A DNA stretch of 64,000 bases from DASUGC01 sp035606665 (GTDB taxonomy: Bacteria > Acidobacteriota > Vicinamibacteria > Vicinamibacterales > SCN-69-37). The notes below the pieces were generated by a model. That model was given only the letters and a program-made list of their open reading frames with translations. It searched no databases and had not been told where the DNA came from. The translations under genes were made by a program, and so were the position numbers. Below, in pieces: positions 35,591 to 43,936 of the stretch (the first letter of the stretch is position 1; the number at the start of each line of letters is the position of its first letter). The stretch lies in the NCBI GenBank assembly GCA_035606665.1, contig DATNEY010000056.1, positions 1 to 64,000 on the forward strand, written 5' to 3'.

Positions 35591-36541
35591 ATGCCGTATC
35601 ACTCCAGGTTCGAAGGTCTCCCGACGGAAGCCATCAATCCCGCGACGCTTGGCATCGACACAATGCCCGTCGGGGACATCATCGACATCATCAGCGGCGA
35701 GGATCGCCGCGTCGTCACGGCGGTGCATCGCGAGCGCGAACGCATTGCCCACGGCGTGGACATCCTCGTCGGCGCCCTTCGGAAAGGCGGGCGCATCTTG
35801 CTCGTTGGCGCCGGTACCAGCGGACGGCTGTGCGTGGTCGAAGCGGCCGAGATGCCGCCGACGTTCAGCACGCCTCCCGAGCTCATGCAGGCCATCATGG
35901 CCGGCGGCCAGGAGGCGGTCTTCCGCGCGCGCGAAGGAGTCGAGGACAACTTCGAAGAAGGCGCGCGCAGCATGGCCCGGCTGCGGGTGACCAAGCGCGA
36001 CGTCATCATCGGCGTCTCCGCGAGCGGCATCACGCAGTTCGTGCGCGGCGCGCTGACGGGAGGCCGCAAGAAGGGCGCGCGCATCATCTTCGTGACGTGC
36101 TGGCCGGGTACGGAACTCCAGAACTACGTCGACCTCATCATCGCGCCGGTCGTCGGCGCCGAGGTCATCGCCGGCTCGACCCGGCTCAAGGCCGGGACCG
36201 CGACGAAGATGGTGCTGAACATGCTCACGACGATCTCCATGATTCGCGTCGGCAAGACGTACGGGAATCTGATGGTCGACGTGAAAACAGGCTCGGAGAA
36301 ACTGAAGGATCGGGCGCGGCGCATCGTCGTGATCGTGACGGGCGTCGGCCAGGAAGAGGCCGGCGAGCTCCTGGAGCGGGCCAAGTGGAACGTGAAGGCC
36401 GCCATCGTCATGGAAAAGGCTGGCGTCACGCTGCCGCAGGCGCTTCGCAAGCTGAAGCAGGCCCACGATTCTCTCCGCGAGGCGCTCGGAGAAGATCTCG
36501 AGCCGACGCTTCGCCGGTTGCTCGCAGTGAGCGAAACCTAA
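35591..36541 (+). CDS. murQ: N-acetylmuramic acid 6-phosphate etherase
   Basis: MurQ removes lactate from MurNAc-6-phosphate to give GlcNAc-6-phosphate in peptidoglycan recycling. The 316-residue protein has the SIS domain with VGAGTSGRLCVVEAAEMPPTF; the Glu in EAAEMPP matches the catalytic Glu of E. coli MurQ. IIGVSASG and GSTRLKAGTATK are also conserved. The start at ATG 35591 gives SRFEGLPTEAINPATLGID, the family N-terminus. It overlaps the convergent NagB-like gene by CTAA. The neighbouring kinase, deaminase and hydrolase support a recycling role. Confidence 0.96.
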   Translation: MPYHSRFEGLPTEAINPATLGIDTMPVGDIIDIISGEDRRVVTAVHRERERIAHGVDILVGALRKGGRILLVGAGTSGRLCVVEAAEMPPTFSTPPELMQAIMAGGQEAVFRAREGVEDNFEEGARSMARLRVTKRDVIIGVSASGITQFVRGALTGGRKKGARIIFVTCWPGTELQNYVDLIIAPVVGAEVIAGSTRLKAGTATKMVLNMLTTISMIRVGKTYGNLMVDVKTGSEKLKDRARRIVVIVTGVGQEEAGELLERAKWNVKAAIVMEKAGVTLPQALRKLKQAHDSLREALGEDLEPTLRRLLAVSET

Positions 36542-37263
36542 GAGCTGAGGAACTTCGCGGCCGCCGCGCGATCCAGCACGACGAGGGCGTTCGGGTGCGT
36601 CTGGATCAGCGACGCGGGTACGCGCGTCGTCACTGGCCCAGCCAGGGCGCGTCGCACGATCGCCGCTTTGCCCGCGCCTGTCGCGAGCAGGATCACCGTC
36701 CGTGAATTCAGAATCGTCGCCATCCCCATGGAAACGGCGTACTTAGGGACGCGCGCCAGACCGTGGAAGAGATAGGCATTTGCCCGGCGCGTGGCGGGGA
36801 GCAGCCGCACACGATGTGTGCGCGCGCTCAGGTGCGCTGCCGGCTCGTTAAAACCGACGTGGCCGGTCAGGCCGATGCCGAGCACGCAGAGATCCATTCC
36901 GCCCGTGCGAACGATCCGGTCGTCGTACGCGCCCGGGTCTCGGCCGTCGATGTCAGGAAAATGCGCTGACGCCTCCGGCAGATCGACGGCATCGATCAGG
37001 TGGTGGTGCATGAATGCGCGGTAACTGCCGGGATGGCCCGGGCGCAAGCCAATGAACTCGTCGAGGTTGAACGTGGTGGCACGGCGGAACGAGCAGCTTC
37101 CGCGCGCATGCAATCGCGCGATCTCACGATAGAACGGAATCATCGTGCGGCCCGTCGGCAGGCCCAGCACCGACGCCGGTCTCGCACGAAGGGTCCGGCC
37201 GACGAATTGCGCCGCGGCACGGGCGGCCAGTCCTGAGGTCGGGAGCACGAGGATCTGCATCAT
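36538..37263 (-). CDS. nagB: NagB-like glucosamine-6-phosphate deaminase/isomerase
   Basis: NagB converts glucosamine-6-phosphate to fructose-6-phosphate and ammonia. The 241-residue protein has GLPTGRTM, NLDEFIGL (Asp68 matches E. coli Asp72), GIGLTGHVGFNEP and VPKYAVSMGMATIL. His135 and Glu140 match His143 and Glu148, but the position of Asp141 is Thr133. Bacillus enzymes have Asn there, so activity may be retained. The ATG overlaps the kinase stop (TGATG). It would finish the MurNAc recycling route if a GlcNAc-6-P deacetylase exists elsewhere. Confidence 0.88.
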   Translation of the reverse strand: MMQILVLPTSGLAARAAAQFVGRTLRARPASVLGLPTGRTMIPFYREIARLHARGSCSFRRATTFNLDEFIGLRPGHPGSYRAFMHHHLIDAVDLPEASAHFPDIDGRDPGAYDDRIVRTGGMDLCVLGIGLTGHVGFNEPAAHLSARTHRVRLLPATRRANAYLFHGLARVPKYAVSMGMATILNSRTVILLATGAGKAAIVRRALAGPVTTRVPASLIQTHPNALVVLDRAAAAKFLSS

Positions 37264-38198
37264 CAGAACGCGTCGTTGTACGCGGGCAGCTGCAATGCGC
37301 CCGAAAGTGCGGCTCGCGCCAGGTGAACGGCGCCGTGTGCGGGGTCAGTCTCGAGAGGAACTACGCGCGACTCGGGCAGGAGCCTGCTGAGCTCTCTCGT
37401 CACCTGGCGGCGCAACTGGCCAAGGCCCAGCAAGGTCCCTCCGGAGAGCACGACAGGCTCCGCCTCGATTGAAAGCCGGCTTGCGACGGAGTGCACCGCC
37501 TTCGCGAGTTCCTGCGCCGCCACGGTCACGAGATGCCCGGCGATGCCGTCTCCTGCGTCCGCGGCCGCGCCGACTTCGCGCGCGAGACATGCGATGGCGC
37601 TCGGCCGCGTTCCGCCCTCGTAGATCTCGCGAACCAGGTCCCGCGGTTTCTCCACGCCATAATGCGCCAGCACGCGTGCCGTCAGGTCGGTCTGCTCACC
37701 GCGCCCGTCGGCCGCACGCAACACTGCGCGTAGCGCCAGACGGCCCAGCCAGTAGCCACTTCCCTCGTCGCCGAGCACGTAGCCCCAGCCGCCGGCGCGG
37801 GCGCCTCGTCCGTCCGCGCTGCGGCCATACGCGATGGATCCCGTGCCGGCGATGACGACAGTCCCCGGGCGTCCGGGGACACCGGCTTCGAGGGCGATCA
37901 GAGCATCGTTGACGACGACGACACGCGCACGCTGGCCGATGCGGCGCAGAATCCCGCGAATCACTTCCGCGTCCTGCGGCCGGTCGACGCCGGCCATGCC
38001 CAGGCAGATTGCCGCCGGCGCCGGTGAAGTACCCATGGCCTGGGCGATCAGGTCGTGCAGGACTTTCTCGACTTCCAGTTCGCCCACTGACTGAAGATTC
38101 GCCCCGGGGCCGCGCGCTTCGGCGAGAACCTGGCCGGCGTCGTCTGCGAGGACGCACATCGTCCTCGTGCCGCCGGCGTCGATGCCAAGCACACTCAT
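37263..38198 (-). CDS. BadF/BadG-family amino-sugar kinase (MurK/NagK-like)
   Basis: The 311-residue protein has the ASKHA ATPase fold: phosphate-1 loop GIDAGGTRTMCVL, phosphate-2 region AGTGSIAYG, and GDEGSGYWLG. These are typical of the BadF/BadG/BcrA/BcrD N-acetylglucosamine kinases. In Clostridium, MurK of this family sits beside murQ and phosphorylates both MurNAc and GlcNAc. The same context here makes a MurK role likely, since no AnmK is seen. The start could be ATG 38198 or 38219. Confidence 0.85.
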   Translation of the reverse strand: MSVLGIDAGGTRTMCVLADDAGQVLAEARGPGANLQSVGELEVEKVLHDLIAQAMGTSPAPAAICLGMAGVDRPQDAEVIRGILRRIGQRARVVVVNDALIALEAGVPGRPGTVVIAGTGSIAYGRSADGRGARAGGWGYVLGDEGSGYWLGRLALRAVLRAADGRGEQTDLTARVLAHYGVEKPRDLVREIYEGGTRPSAIACLAREVGAAADAGDGIAGHLVTVAAQELAKAVHSVASRLSIEAEPVVLSGGTLLGLGQLRRQVTRELSRLLPESRVVPLETDPAHGAVHLARAALSGALQLPAYNDAF

Positions 38199-38218
38199 CG
38201 TCCGCGAAGCGTACCTCA

Positions 38219-38248
38219 TTGACATCGTTTTTGGCCGGTTGGTACGCT
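38219..38248 (+). promoter_or_regulatory. Putative promoter of the serine hydrolase gene
   Basis: TTGACA (38219-38224), 18 bp, TACGCT (38243-38248). The predicted start near 38255 falls directly at the TTG start codon at 38256, so the mRNA may be leaderless. Confidence 0.5.
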
Positions 38249-38255
38249 GCGCACG

Positions 38256-39305
38256 TTGTCCGCAAACTCTTCGGAGTTCGATGCCGCGCGTGCCGTGCTC
38301 CGCGAGGGGCTCGACATTCGCGCGTTTCCGGCGGCGGCAGTCAGCGTCGGTCACGTGAACGGCCCCGTCTGGGAGGAATCGTTCGGGACCCTGACGTACG
38401 AGGCTGGTGCGCCGCGGTGTACGGGCGCCACGGTCTTCGATCTCGCGTCGCTGACGAAAGTCATTGCGACGGCGTCGGTAGCGATGCGCCACGTCGCATC
38501 GGCAAGCATCTCGCTCGACACGCGCGTCTCTGACGTGTTGCCGTCGTTCCGGTCAGCTCCGGCTGCGGCGGTCAACGTCCGCCAGCTGCTGGATCATTCA
38601 TCCGGTCTTCCCGCTCACCTGCGCATCTGGGAACAGGCGCACGGCCGCGCCGACTATCTCCCGCGACTGGCGACGACCGGACTGGAGCGGGAACCTGGCC
38701 GCGCGGCGGTTTACTCCGATACGGGCTTCATCCTCCTCGGCTTCATGCTGGAGGACGCCGGCGGTGCGCCGCTCGATCAGCAGTTCTCACAGTGCGCGGG
38801 TCCGCTGGCGACTGACCTTCGGTTCCTTCCACCTGCAGCCTGGCGCGACCGCACCGCGCCCACGGAGTTGGATTCCTGGCGCGGACGAGTGCTTATCGGC
38901 GAAGTGCACGACGAAAATGCAGCCGCGCTGGGCGGCGTGGCCTCGCATGCCGGGCTTTTTGGGACAGCAGCGGCAGTCGGTGCATTTGCGCGCGTGGTTC
39001 TGCAGACATTCGCGCGCGAGACTCATCTCGGGACGCCGGAGTCGATGAAGTTGTTTGCGTCACGGTCGGCGGTCCCGGGAAGCTCGCGAGCCCTGGCCTG
39101 GGACACGGGGTTGCCAACGTCGTCGTGCGGGACCCGGATGAGCCCGCGGGCTATCGGTCACACTGGCTTCACTGGTACTTCGTTATGGATCGATCCCGCA
39201 CGGGATCTCTATGCGGTGCTGTTGACCAACCGCGTGCATCCGACGCGGACGAACGTGAAGTTCCTGCCGCTGCGCGCGCGTTTTCACGACGCGCTGCCGT
39301 TCTAA
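38256..39305 (+). CDS. Beta-lactamase-fold serine hydrolase (class C type), probably cytoplasmic
   Basis: The 349-residue protein has the penicillin-binding/class C beta-lactamase motifs: SLTK with Ser65 and Lys68, YSD in AVYSDTGF in place of YSN, and GHTGFTG in place of KTG. There is no signal peptide, so it probably acts in the cytoplasm. Bacillus clusters with murQ carry a similar AmpC-like gene (ybbE). A role in processing recycled cell-wall peptides or muropeptides is an inference, and resistance to beta-lactams is not implied. The start is a TTG. A GTG at 38295 would remove 13 residues. It overlaps the convergent pseudopilin gene by CTAA. Confidence 0.82.
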   Translation: MSANSSEFDAARAVLREGLDIRAFPAAAVSVGHVNGPVWEESFGTLTYEAGAPRCTGATVFDLASLTKVIATASVAMRHVASASISLDTRVSDVLPSFRSAPAAAVNVRQLLDHSSGLPAHLRIWEQAHGRADYLPRLATTGLEREPGRAAVYSDTGFILLGFMLEDAGGAPLDQQFSQCAGPLATDLRFLPPAAWRDRTAPTELDSWRGRVLIGEVHDENAAALGGVASHAGLFGTAAAVGAFARVVLQTFARETHLGTPESMKLFASRSAVPGSSRALAWDTGLPTSSCGTRMSPRAIGHTGFTGTSLWIDPARDLYAVLLTNRVHPTRTNVKFLPLRARFHDALPF

Positions 39306-40033
39306 CTTCCGCCCGTCCGGCCGCCAGGAGGCCCACCTGGGCCAGTCGGTGGCGCCGGCCGATCGAGTCCCCCACCACGCGCGGGAGTCAAGCCTCCTGG
39401 GCCGCCCTGCTGTGGGCCACGGCCCGGAGCGCCGCCTGGGCCGCCTCGGTCGTTCCCCCCCTGCCTGCCTGGCTGGCCCTGTTGCGGCATCTGGCGGCTC
39501 ATTCTGAGCTGCGCGAGCCGCGCGTCAAACGGCCAGAGGTTGTACTGCTGTTGCTGCTGATAGATCTTGATCGAGGTACCCGTGCTGCTGCTTCTGACGC
39601 CGGTGATGCCTGGCGTCTGCGCCGCACCCTGATTGCCCTGCTGGCCTGACCTGCCAGGTCCCTGGGATGAGCCGGCAGGTGGAGCTGAGCCCGCCGGCTG
39701 GTTGGTACCGGGCAGGCTCACGCCGTTGCCGAGGGGCACGAAGTCGGCGTTCGTGATCGGGTCTTTCCACTTCTTGCGAAGGTAATGGCCCGAGACGAGG
39801 ACGTCGATGCTCGGCGGGTACGCTCCGCGGTTCTTCTGTTGGTACAGATAAATCGCGCGAGCGTACTGCTCGCCGCGGAAGATGAGGTCGTCTTCCCGCT
39901 GTCGCTGCGCCTGTTGCCGCCACGCCGGCAACGCCGCGGTCATCCAGATGGCCGCGATGGCCATCCCGACCAGCAGCGCCACCATTGCAAATCCTGCTTC
40001 GCGGCGCTCTCGGGGAGTGTTGACGGGAGCCAT
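39302..40033 (-). CDS. Pseudopilin with Gly/Pro/Gln-rich tail
   Basis: The 243-residue protein has a type IV prepilin-like N-terminus: basic leader, then Gly followed by FAMVALLVGMAIAAIWM. The mature sequence lacks the usual Glu at position 5, as do GspK-type minor pseudopilins that cap the pilus. The middle has YARAIYLYQQKNRGAYPPSID, similar to GspG-like proteins. From about residue 110 the chain is low-complexity, rich in Gly, Pro and Gln. It is the last gene of the pilus operon. Confidence 0.78.
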   Translation of the reverse strand: MAPVNTPRERREAGFAMVALLVGMAIAAIWMTAALPAWRQQAQRQREDDLIFRGEQYARAIYLYQQKNRGAYPPSIDVLVSGHYLRKKWKDPITNADFVPLGNGVSLPGTNQPAGSAPPAGSSQGPGRSGQQGNQGAAQTPGITGVRSSSTGTSIKIYQQQQQYNLWPFDARLAQLRMSRQMPQQGQPGRQGGNDRGGPGGAPGRGPQQGGPGGLTPARGGGLDRPAPPTGPGGPPGGRTGGS

Positions 40034-40039
40034 CGGCTG

Positions 40040-40465
40040 CTAGAACCAGTCCGCGATGCGGCTGCCATCGAGAGCGTTGCCGTCGTACCCGCTCTTGACA
40101 TCGAAAATCCCCGCCGACGCGGTCACATTGGTGCCCTCAGGCTCGGCCGCCACGGTCTGCCACGTATCCGAGGACGTCGTGAATGGATCGCGCGGCAGCG
40201 CGCGCAGGTAGCTCTCCGACACGAGCGTCTGGAGCGATTCCGGGTACTTCGCCTTGTCGGCGTAGTACTGGTCGATCGCGTCGCGCATGATGAACAACTG
40301 GCTGCGAAGCGTCGCTTCTTTTGCCGCGGTCACCGAGTTGCGGTACTCGACCATCGCCATGGAGGCCAGGATCATGATGATGCTGATGACGATCAGCAGT
40401 TCGATGAGAGTCCAGCCCTCATCGCCGCGCTTGCCGGGGAGCCGGCTCCGTGTCGCGATGTTCAT
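40040..40465 (-). CDS. GspG-like pseudopilin
   Basis: The 141-residue protein has the cleavage motif DEG followed by WTLIELLIVISIIMILASMA, with Glu5 in place. GspG-like features follow: QLFIMRDAIDQYYADKAKYP and LPRDPFT. It is a probable major pseudopilin of the type II secretion/pilus-like machine. It starts 6 bp after the preceding pseudopilin gene ends. Confidence 0.88.
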   Translation of the reverse strand: MNIATRSRLPGKRGDEGWTLIELLIVISIIMILASMAMVEYRNSVTAAKEATLRSQLFIMRDAIDQYYADKAKYPESLQTLVSESYLRALPRDPFTTSSDTWQTVAAEPEGTNVTASAGIFDVKSGYDGNALDGSRIADWF

Positions 40466-40471
40466 ATGTGC

Positions 40472-40969
40472 CTACCAGTCCCGGTATTTCGTGCCGTCAA
40501 GGGCCTTGCCGTCGAACTTCGAATAGATATCGAAGACGCTCGATCCGCCCCAGACCTTGGTGTCCGCGGCATCCGTGTAGGCGCGTTTGCCCCAATCGGT
40601 CGTGCCGGTGAACGGATCCACCGGAATGCGCCGCAGGAACTTTTTCTTTCGTCCGGACGCGTCGTTCGCGAGCAGCACGCCATCGACAAGTTGCTCGAGT
40701 GAGCTCGGGTAATTCTCGGCCGTCATGTTGAGCTCGGTCTGCGAGAGCAGACCGTTCTGCGCCCAGTCATGGAAGGTGTCGATGGCGCCCCTGACCTCGC
40801 GGAGCACCCGCTTGAGTTCCATCTCCCGCTGGCGCTTCATCGATACGCGCGCGATTGGCAGCGCGGCCGTCGCGAGGATCGCCATGATTCCGGTGACGAC
40901 GATGATCTCGATGAACGTATAGCCGCTCGACGATTTCCGGAACCACTGCAAGGGCGTGCGCTTGGCCAT
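40472..40969 (-). CDS. GspG-like pseudopilin
   Basis: The 165-residue protein has SSG followed by YTFIEIIVVTGIMAILATAA, with Glu5 present. The C-terminal part has LREVRGAIDTFHDWAQNG and IPVDPFTG, as in GspG. It lies 2 bp after the secretin gene and shares an ending (KFDGKALDGTKYRDW) with the neighbouring pseudopilin (DGNALDGSRIADWF). The two likely arose by duplication. Confidence 0.88.
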   Translation of the reverse strand: MAKRTPLQWFRKSSSGYTFIEIIVVTGIMAILATAALPIARVSMKRQREMELKRVLREVRGAIDTFHDWAQNGLLSQTELNMTAENYPSSLEQLVDGVLLANDASGRKKKFLRRIPVDPFTGTTDWGKRAYTDAADTKVWGGSSVFDIYSKFDGKALDGTKYRDW

Positions 40970-40971
40970 GC

Positions 40972-43341
40972 CTATTTGACGATCACAGTAGCAGGTACGG
41001 TCTGCACTGGAATCGGCGTCCCCGATGCTGTCATGAGCACAGCGGTAACGTTCACCCTGGATTGCCCTGGCCCGACGGCCTGAAACACGATGCCCGCCAG
41101 CCAGTCGGCTCCGGACGCGCCGGGGGCCGAGGCTGGACGCGCGATCGCGATGTCGATCTTGCCGGCCACTTCGTCAATCTTCGGCACGAAGGTGGACTGG
41201 ACGCCGCCCTGCTGCATGAAGCCGGCGTTCGAGACGGAGACCGCCTTCAGCACCTTCGGATCGTAGGTAATGGTCAGGGTCGCCTGTCCGAGCTGCGACA
41301 CGTTTTCAATCCGGATAGGCATCGTGTACGGCGGACCGCCCATCTGCATGCCCGCCTCGGGCCCGGCGACGCTGATCCGTGCGCCCGCTGGAGACTGTGG
41401 CGCGCCAGAGCTGTTCACGGCCTCGACCGGCACGACCCCCGGTGCGCGAGTCGTGTTTGCTGGAGGCGCGCCGGTCGTGGTTGTACTCGCGGCGCTCGCG
41501 GGCGGCTGACCCGGGGGGGGCGGCTGGCCCGGCTGTCCCGCGCCGATCACCGGCGGGGGCGGTGCGGTCGGCGAGATCAGAGTCGGCGTCGTTCCGGCGC
41601 CGAGGTTCGTGCTGGTGCCGACGTAGAGCGGCTTCAGATCCTCGGCCGTGATCTCGCGGGACCGGATGATATGCGGAGTGACGATCATGATGATGTCACT
41701 TGAATCGAGCGTCGAATTGGTGCTGCCGAACATCGACCGCAGGATGGGAATCCGCGAGATGCCGGGAAGACTGCGCGCGAGCTCCCGGTCCTCCTCCCGG
41801 ATCAGACCCGCGAGGATATTGGACTCTCCGTCGCGCAGGCGCATCGCCGTAGAGGCGGTCCGGTTCACGAAGGTCGGCAGCGACTGTCCGGCGACGTCGA
41901 TGTTCCCGCCGAGGCCGCTCTTGTCCACGACGATCGGCTCGAGAATGATCTCGTCGTTGTAGGTGACGCGGACCGTCATGTTCAGCGTTACGCCGATCTG
42001 CTGATAGTTGTACGAGACCTGCGGCTGACTTGGGATGCCGCCTGTCGCCAACGGCTGGAAGGTCGTCTGCGGCACGGGGATCCGGTCGCCGAGGTTCAAT
42101 GTCAACTGAGCGCCCTCACGGCCCCGGAGCTGCGGCTTCGCGAGAAGACGCGTCTTCTGGTCGGACTCGAGGAGCTTGATGATCGCCGTCGGGATCGAGA
42201 CGTAGGCGTCGTTACGGCCTGCTCCCGAAAACGCGGCTTGATTCAAGGGCGCGGGTGGAGCGATCAGCGAGCCCGCCGCTGTCGGCGCGGCGAGGGGCGA
42301 GAACGCAAGGCCGAGCGCGTACTCCGACAGGTTGATACCGAGATCGCGCATCCGCGTGCGCGAGACTTCCAGGATCGTGACGTCGATCAGGACCTCGGCC
42401 TTCGGCTTGTCCGCGGTCTTGATGATGTTCTCGATCATGCCCATCATCGGCGCCGACGCCCGGACGGTAATCGCGTTCAGCGACTTGTTCTGGGTGACCG
42501 TCGGTCGATTGCCGGTCGTCGTCGTTGTCAGGAGCTGATTGAGGATCGTTCCGACTTCGTTCGCGTCGGCGTGCGAAAGATAGAACGTCTGCTGGTACAG
42601 GTCCTCGTACTTCGCCCGGTTACCCGCGTTGTCCGCGTAGATGAAGATGGTCCGCTGATCGACGACCTTATAAGTCAGCTGAAACGACTGCATCAGCTGG
42701 TTCAGCACGCTTTCGAGCGATACGTCCGTGGTGTCGATGGGCGGGCCTGGACGCGAAAGCGTACCCTCGAGCCCAGTGTCGTAGTTGATGTTGATGCCCG
42801 TGGACGTGCCAATCAGGTTGAAGATGTCCCGCAGCGCTGAATTGGGGAACCGAAGTGCCGGAAGCGGAGTCCGCGGATCCAGTTTTGGAATCGGCGACGC
42901 CAGCGTTGCCTGACGCTGCATCTCCTCCATTCGCGTGCGCGGGCGCGCAGCGTCCGCGAGATCGCGAATCCTGCGCTCGACCTGAAGCGCGCGGCTCAGC
43001 GCCAGCACGTTGGAGGGCTCGAATTCCACCGCGAGGCGGTACTCCGCGGCGGCGCCCGTCAACTGGTCGTCAGCTTCCAGCTTTCGAGCCCGCTTGATGT
43101 GCTCGCTCGCGGCCTCGCGCATCGCACGCTCGAGCTCGATCCGGACCTCGATGGCTTTGGGGTTCTCGCCGACTGCCTGCCGGTAATACGCGACCGCGGC
43201 ATCCCAGTCCCCGCGCTTTGCCGCAGCGTCCCCGCGCGAAACGGCGCGACCGGTCGCGCATCCGGTGGCCGTCAGCACGAGCAGTCCGATGACGCTCCAG
43301 CGTCGGCCCCGAGTCAGCATGTCTCTCGTCATCAAGGTCAC
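40972..43341 (-). CDS. Secretin (GspD/PilQ family) with N-terminal TPR and C-terminal cohesin-like domain
   Basis: This outer-membrane pore protein has 789 residues. A signal peptide ends at a lipobox-like ATGC (Cys28). Two TPR-like units follow (GDWDAAVAYYRQAVGENPKA, LTGAAAEYRLAVEFEPSN), then N-domains with LRDIFNLIGTSTGININYD. The secretin core contains VTQNKSLNAITVRA, EVLIDVTILEVSR, NILAGLIREEDRE and DIIMIVTPHIIR. After a Pro/Thr-rich linker, the last 130 residues resemble a cohesin beta-sandwich (PIRIENVSQLGQATLTITYD). The tail is not part of ordinary GspD or PilQ. A start at Met8 is possible. Confidence 0.9.
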   Translation of the reverse strand: MTLMTRDMLTRGRRWSVIGLLVLTATGCATGRAVSRGDAAAKRGDWDAAVAYYRQAVGENPKAIEVRIELERAMREAASEHIKRARKLEADDQLTGAAAEYRLAVEFEPSNVLALSRALQVERRIRDLADAARPRTRMEEMQRQATLASPIPKLDPRTPLPALRFPNSALRDIFNLIGTSTGININYDTGLEGTLSRPGPPIDTTDVSLESVLNQLMQSFQLTYKVVDQRTIFIYADNAGNRAKYEDLYQQTFYLSHADANEVGTILNQLLTTTTTGNRPTVTQNKSLNAITVRASAPMMGMIENIIKTADKPKAEVLIDVTILEVSRTRMRDLGINLSEYALGLAFSPLAAPTAAGSLIAPPAPLNQAAFSGAGRNDAYVSIPTAIIKLLESDQKTRLLAKPQLRGREGAQLTLNLGDRIPVPQTTFQPLATGGIPSQPQVSYNYQQIGVTLNMTVRVTYNDEIILEPIVVDKSGLGGNIDVAGQSLPTFVNRTASTAMRLRDGESNILAGLIREEDRELARSLPGISRIPILRSMFGSTNSTLDSSDIIMIVTPHIIRSREITAEDLKPLYVGTSTNLGAGTTPTLISPTAPPPPVIGAGQPGQPPPPGQPPASAASTTTTGAPPANTTRAPGVVPVEAVNSSGAPQSPAGARISVAGPEAGMQMGGPPYTMPIRIENVSQLGQATLTITYDPKVLKAVSVSNAGFMQQGGVQSTFVPKIDEVAGKIDIAIARPASAPGASGADWLAGIVFQAVGPGQSRVNVTAVLMTASGTPIPVQTVPATVIVK

Positions 43342-43342
43342 C

Positions 43343-43936
43343 CTAGTTTCTGCCCAAGATCAATGTGCGTCGGCCGGTCCCGTCGAGGAACTCAACGATC
43401 GCACTTCTACTTTCGACCTTCACGAGGCGATATCGGCCGTCAATTACTTGCCCATCGACGCCGACGAACATCGTGCCCGAGGGGTCAACCAGAAATGCAC
43501 GTTTCTTCCCGTAGTAGTCGTCCATCACGGACTTGAGGCTCAGCTTCACTTCCGGCGCCGGAGGTGGAGGCGGAGGCGCAATGACCGGCGGCGTGTACTG
43601 CGGCTGGGGCCTGGGCGGCGGAGGCGGAATCACCTTCACGCCGAACCGGAACGGATTCCGGCCCGCCTGAGGTTCATCAGGAACCTGCTCCAACTCCGTC
43701 AGTTTCAAGGCCTGTGGCGTTGTGGGTCTCGGCGCCGGTGTCGCCCGTGCCGCACCGCGGCTATCCCGCGGCTGCGGCGCCGGCGTCGGCGGGGTGCGGC
43801 CGGCCCCGCCAAGTGACGGCGGCGGCACCGGCTCGTTGCTGCTGGATCGGTAGTACCAGACCGCGCCGGCGATACCCAGGAGCGCGAGCAGCACCGTGAG
43901 TCTTGTTCGTTCGGCGCCCGAAGGAAGGAACTTCAT
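43343..43936 (-). CDS. pilP: PilP-like pilus assembly lipoprotein/periplasmic protein
   Basis: The 197-residue protein has an N-terminal membrane helix rather than a lipobox, a long Pro-rich region, and a C-terminal beta domain (AFLVDPSGTMFVGVDGQVID, YRLVKVESRSAIVEF). That layout resembles PilP/GspC, which link the inner-membrane PilNO complex to the secretin. Position between pilO and the secretin supports this. Sequence identity to known PilP looks low. Confidence 0.75.
   Translation of the reverse strand: MKFLPSGAERTRLTVLLALLGIAGAVWYYRSSSNEPVPPPSLGGAGRTPPTPAPQPRDSRGAARATPAPRPTTPQALKLTELEQVPDEPQAGRNPFRFGVKVIPPPPPRPQPQYTPPVIAPPPPPPAPEVKLSLKSVMDDYYGKKRAFLVDPSGTMFVGVDGQVIDGRYRLVKVESRSAIVEFLDGTGRRTLILGRN

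Noticed and set aside
38256..39305. Antibiotic-resistance beta-lactamase
   Set aside because: No signal peptide and a peptidoglycan-recycling neighbourhood; KTG is replaced by HTG and YSN by YSD, so a cytoplasmic hydrolase is more likely than secreted resistance.
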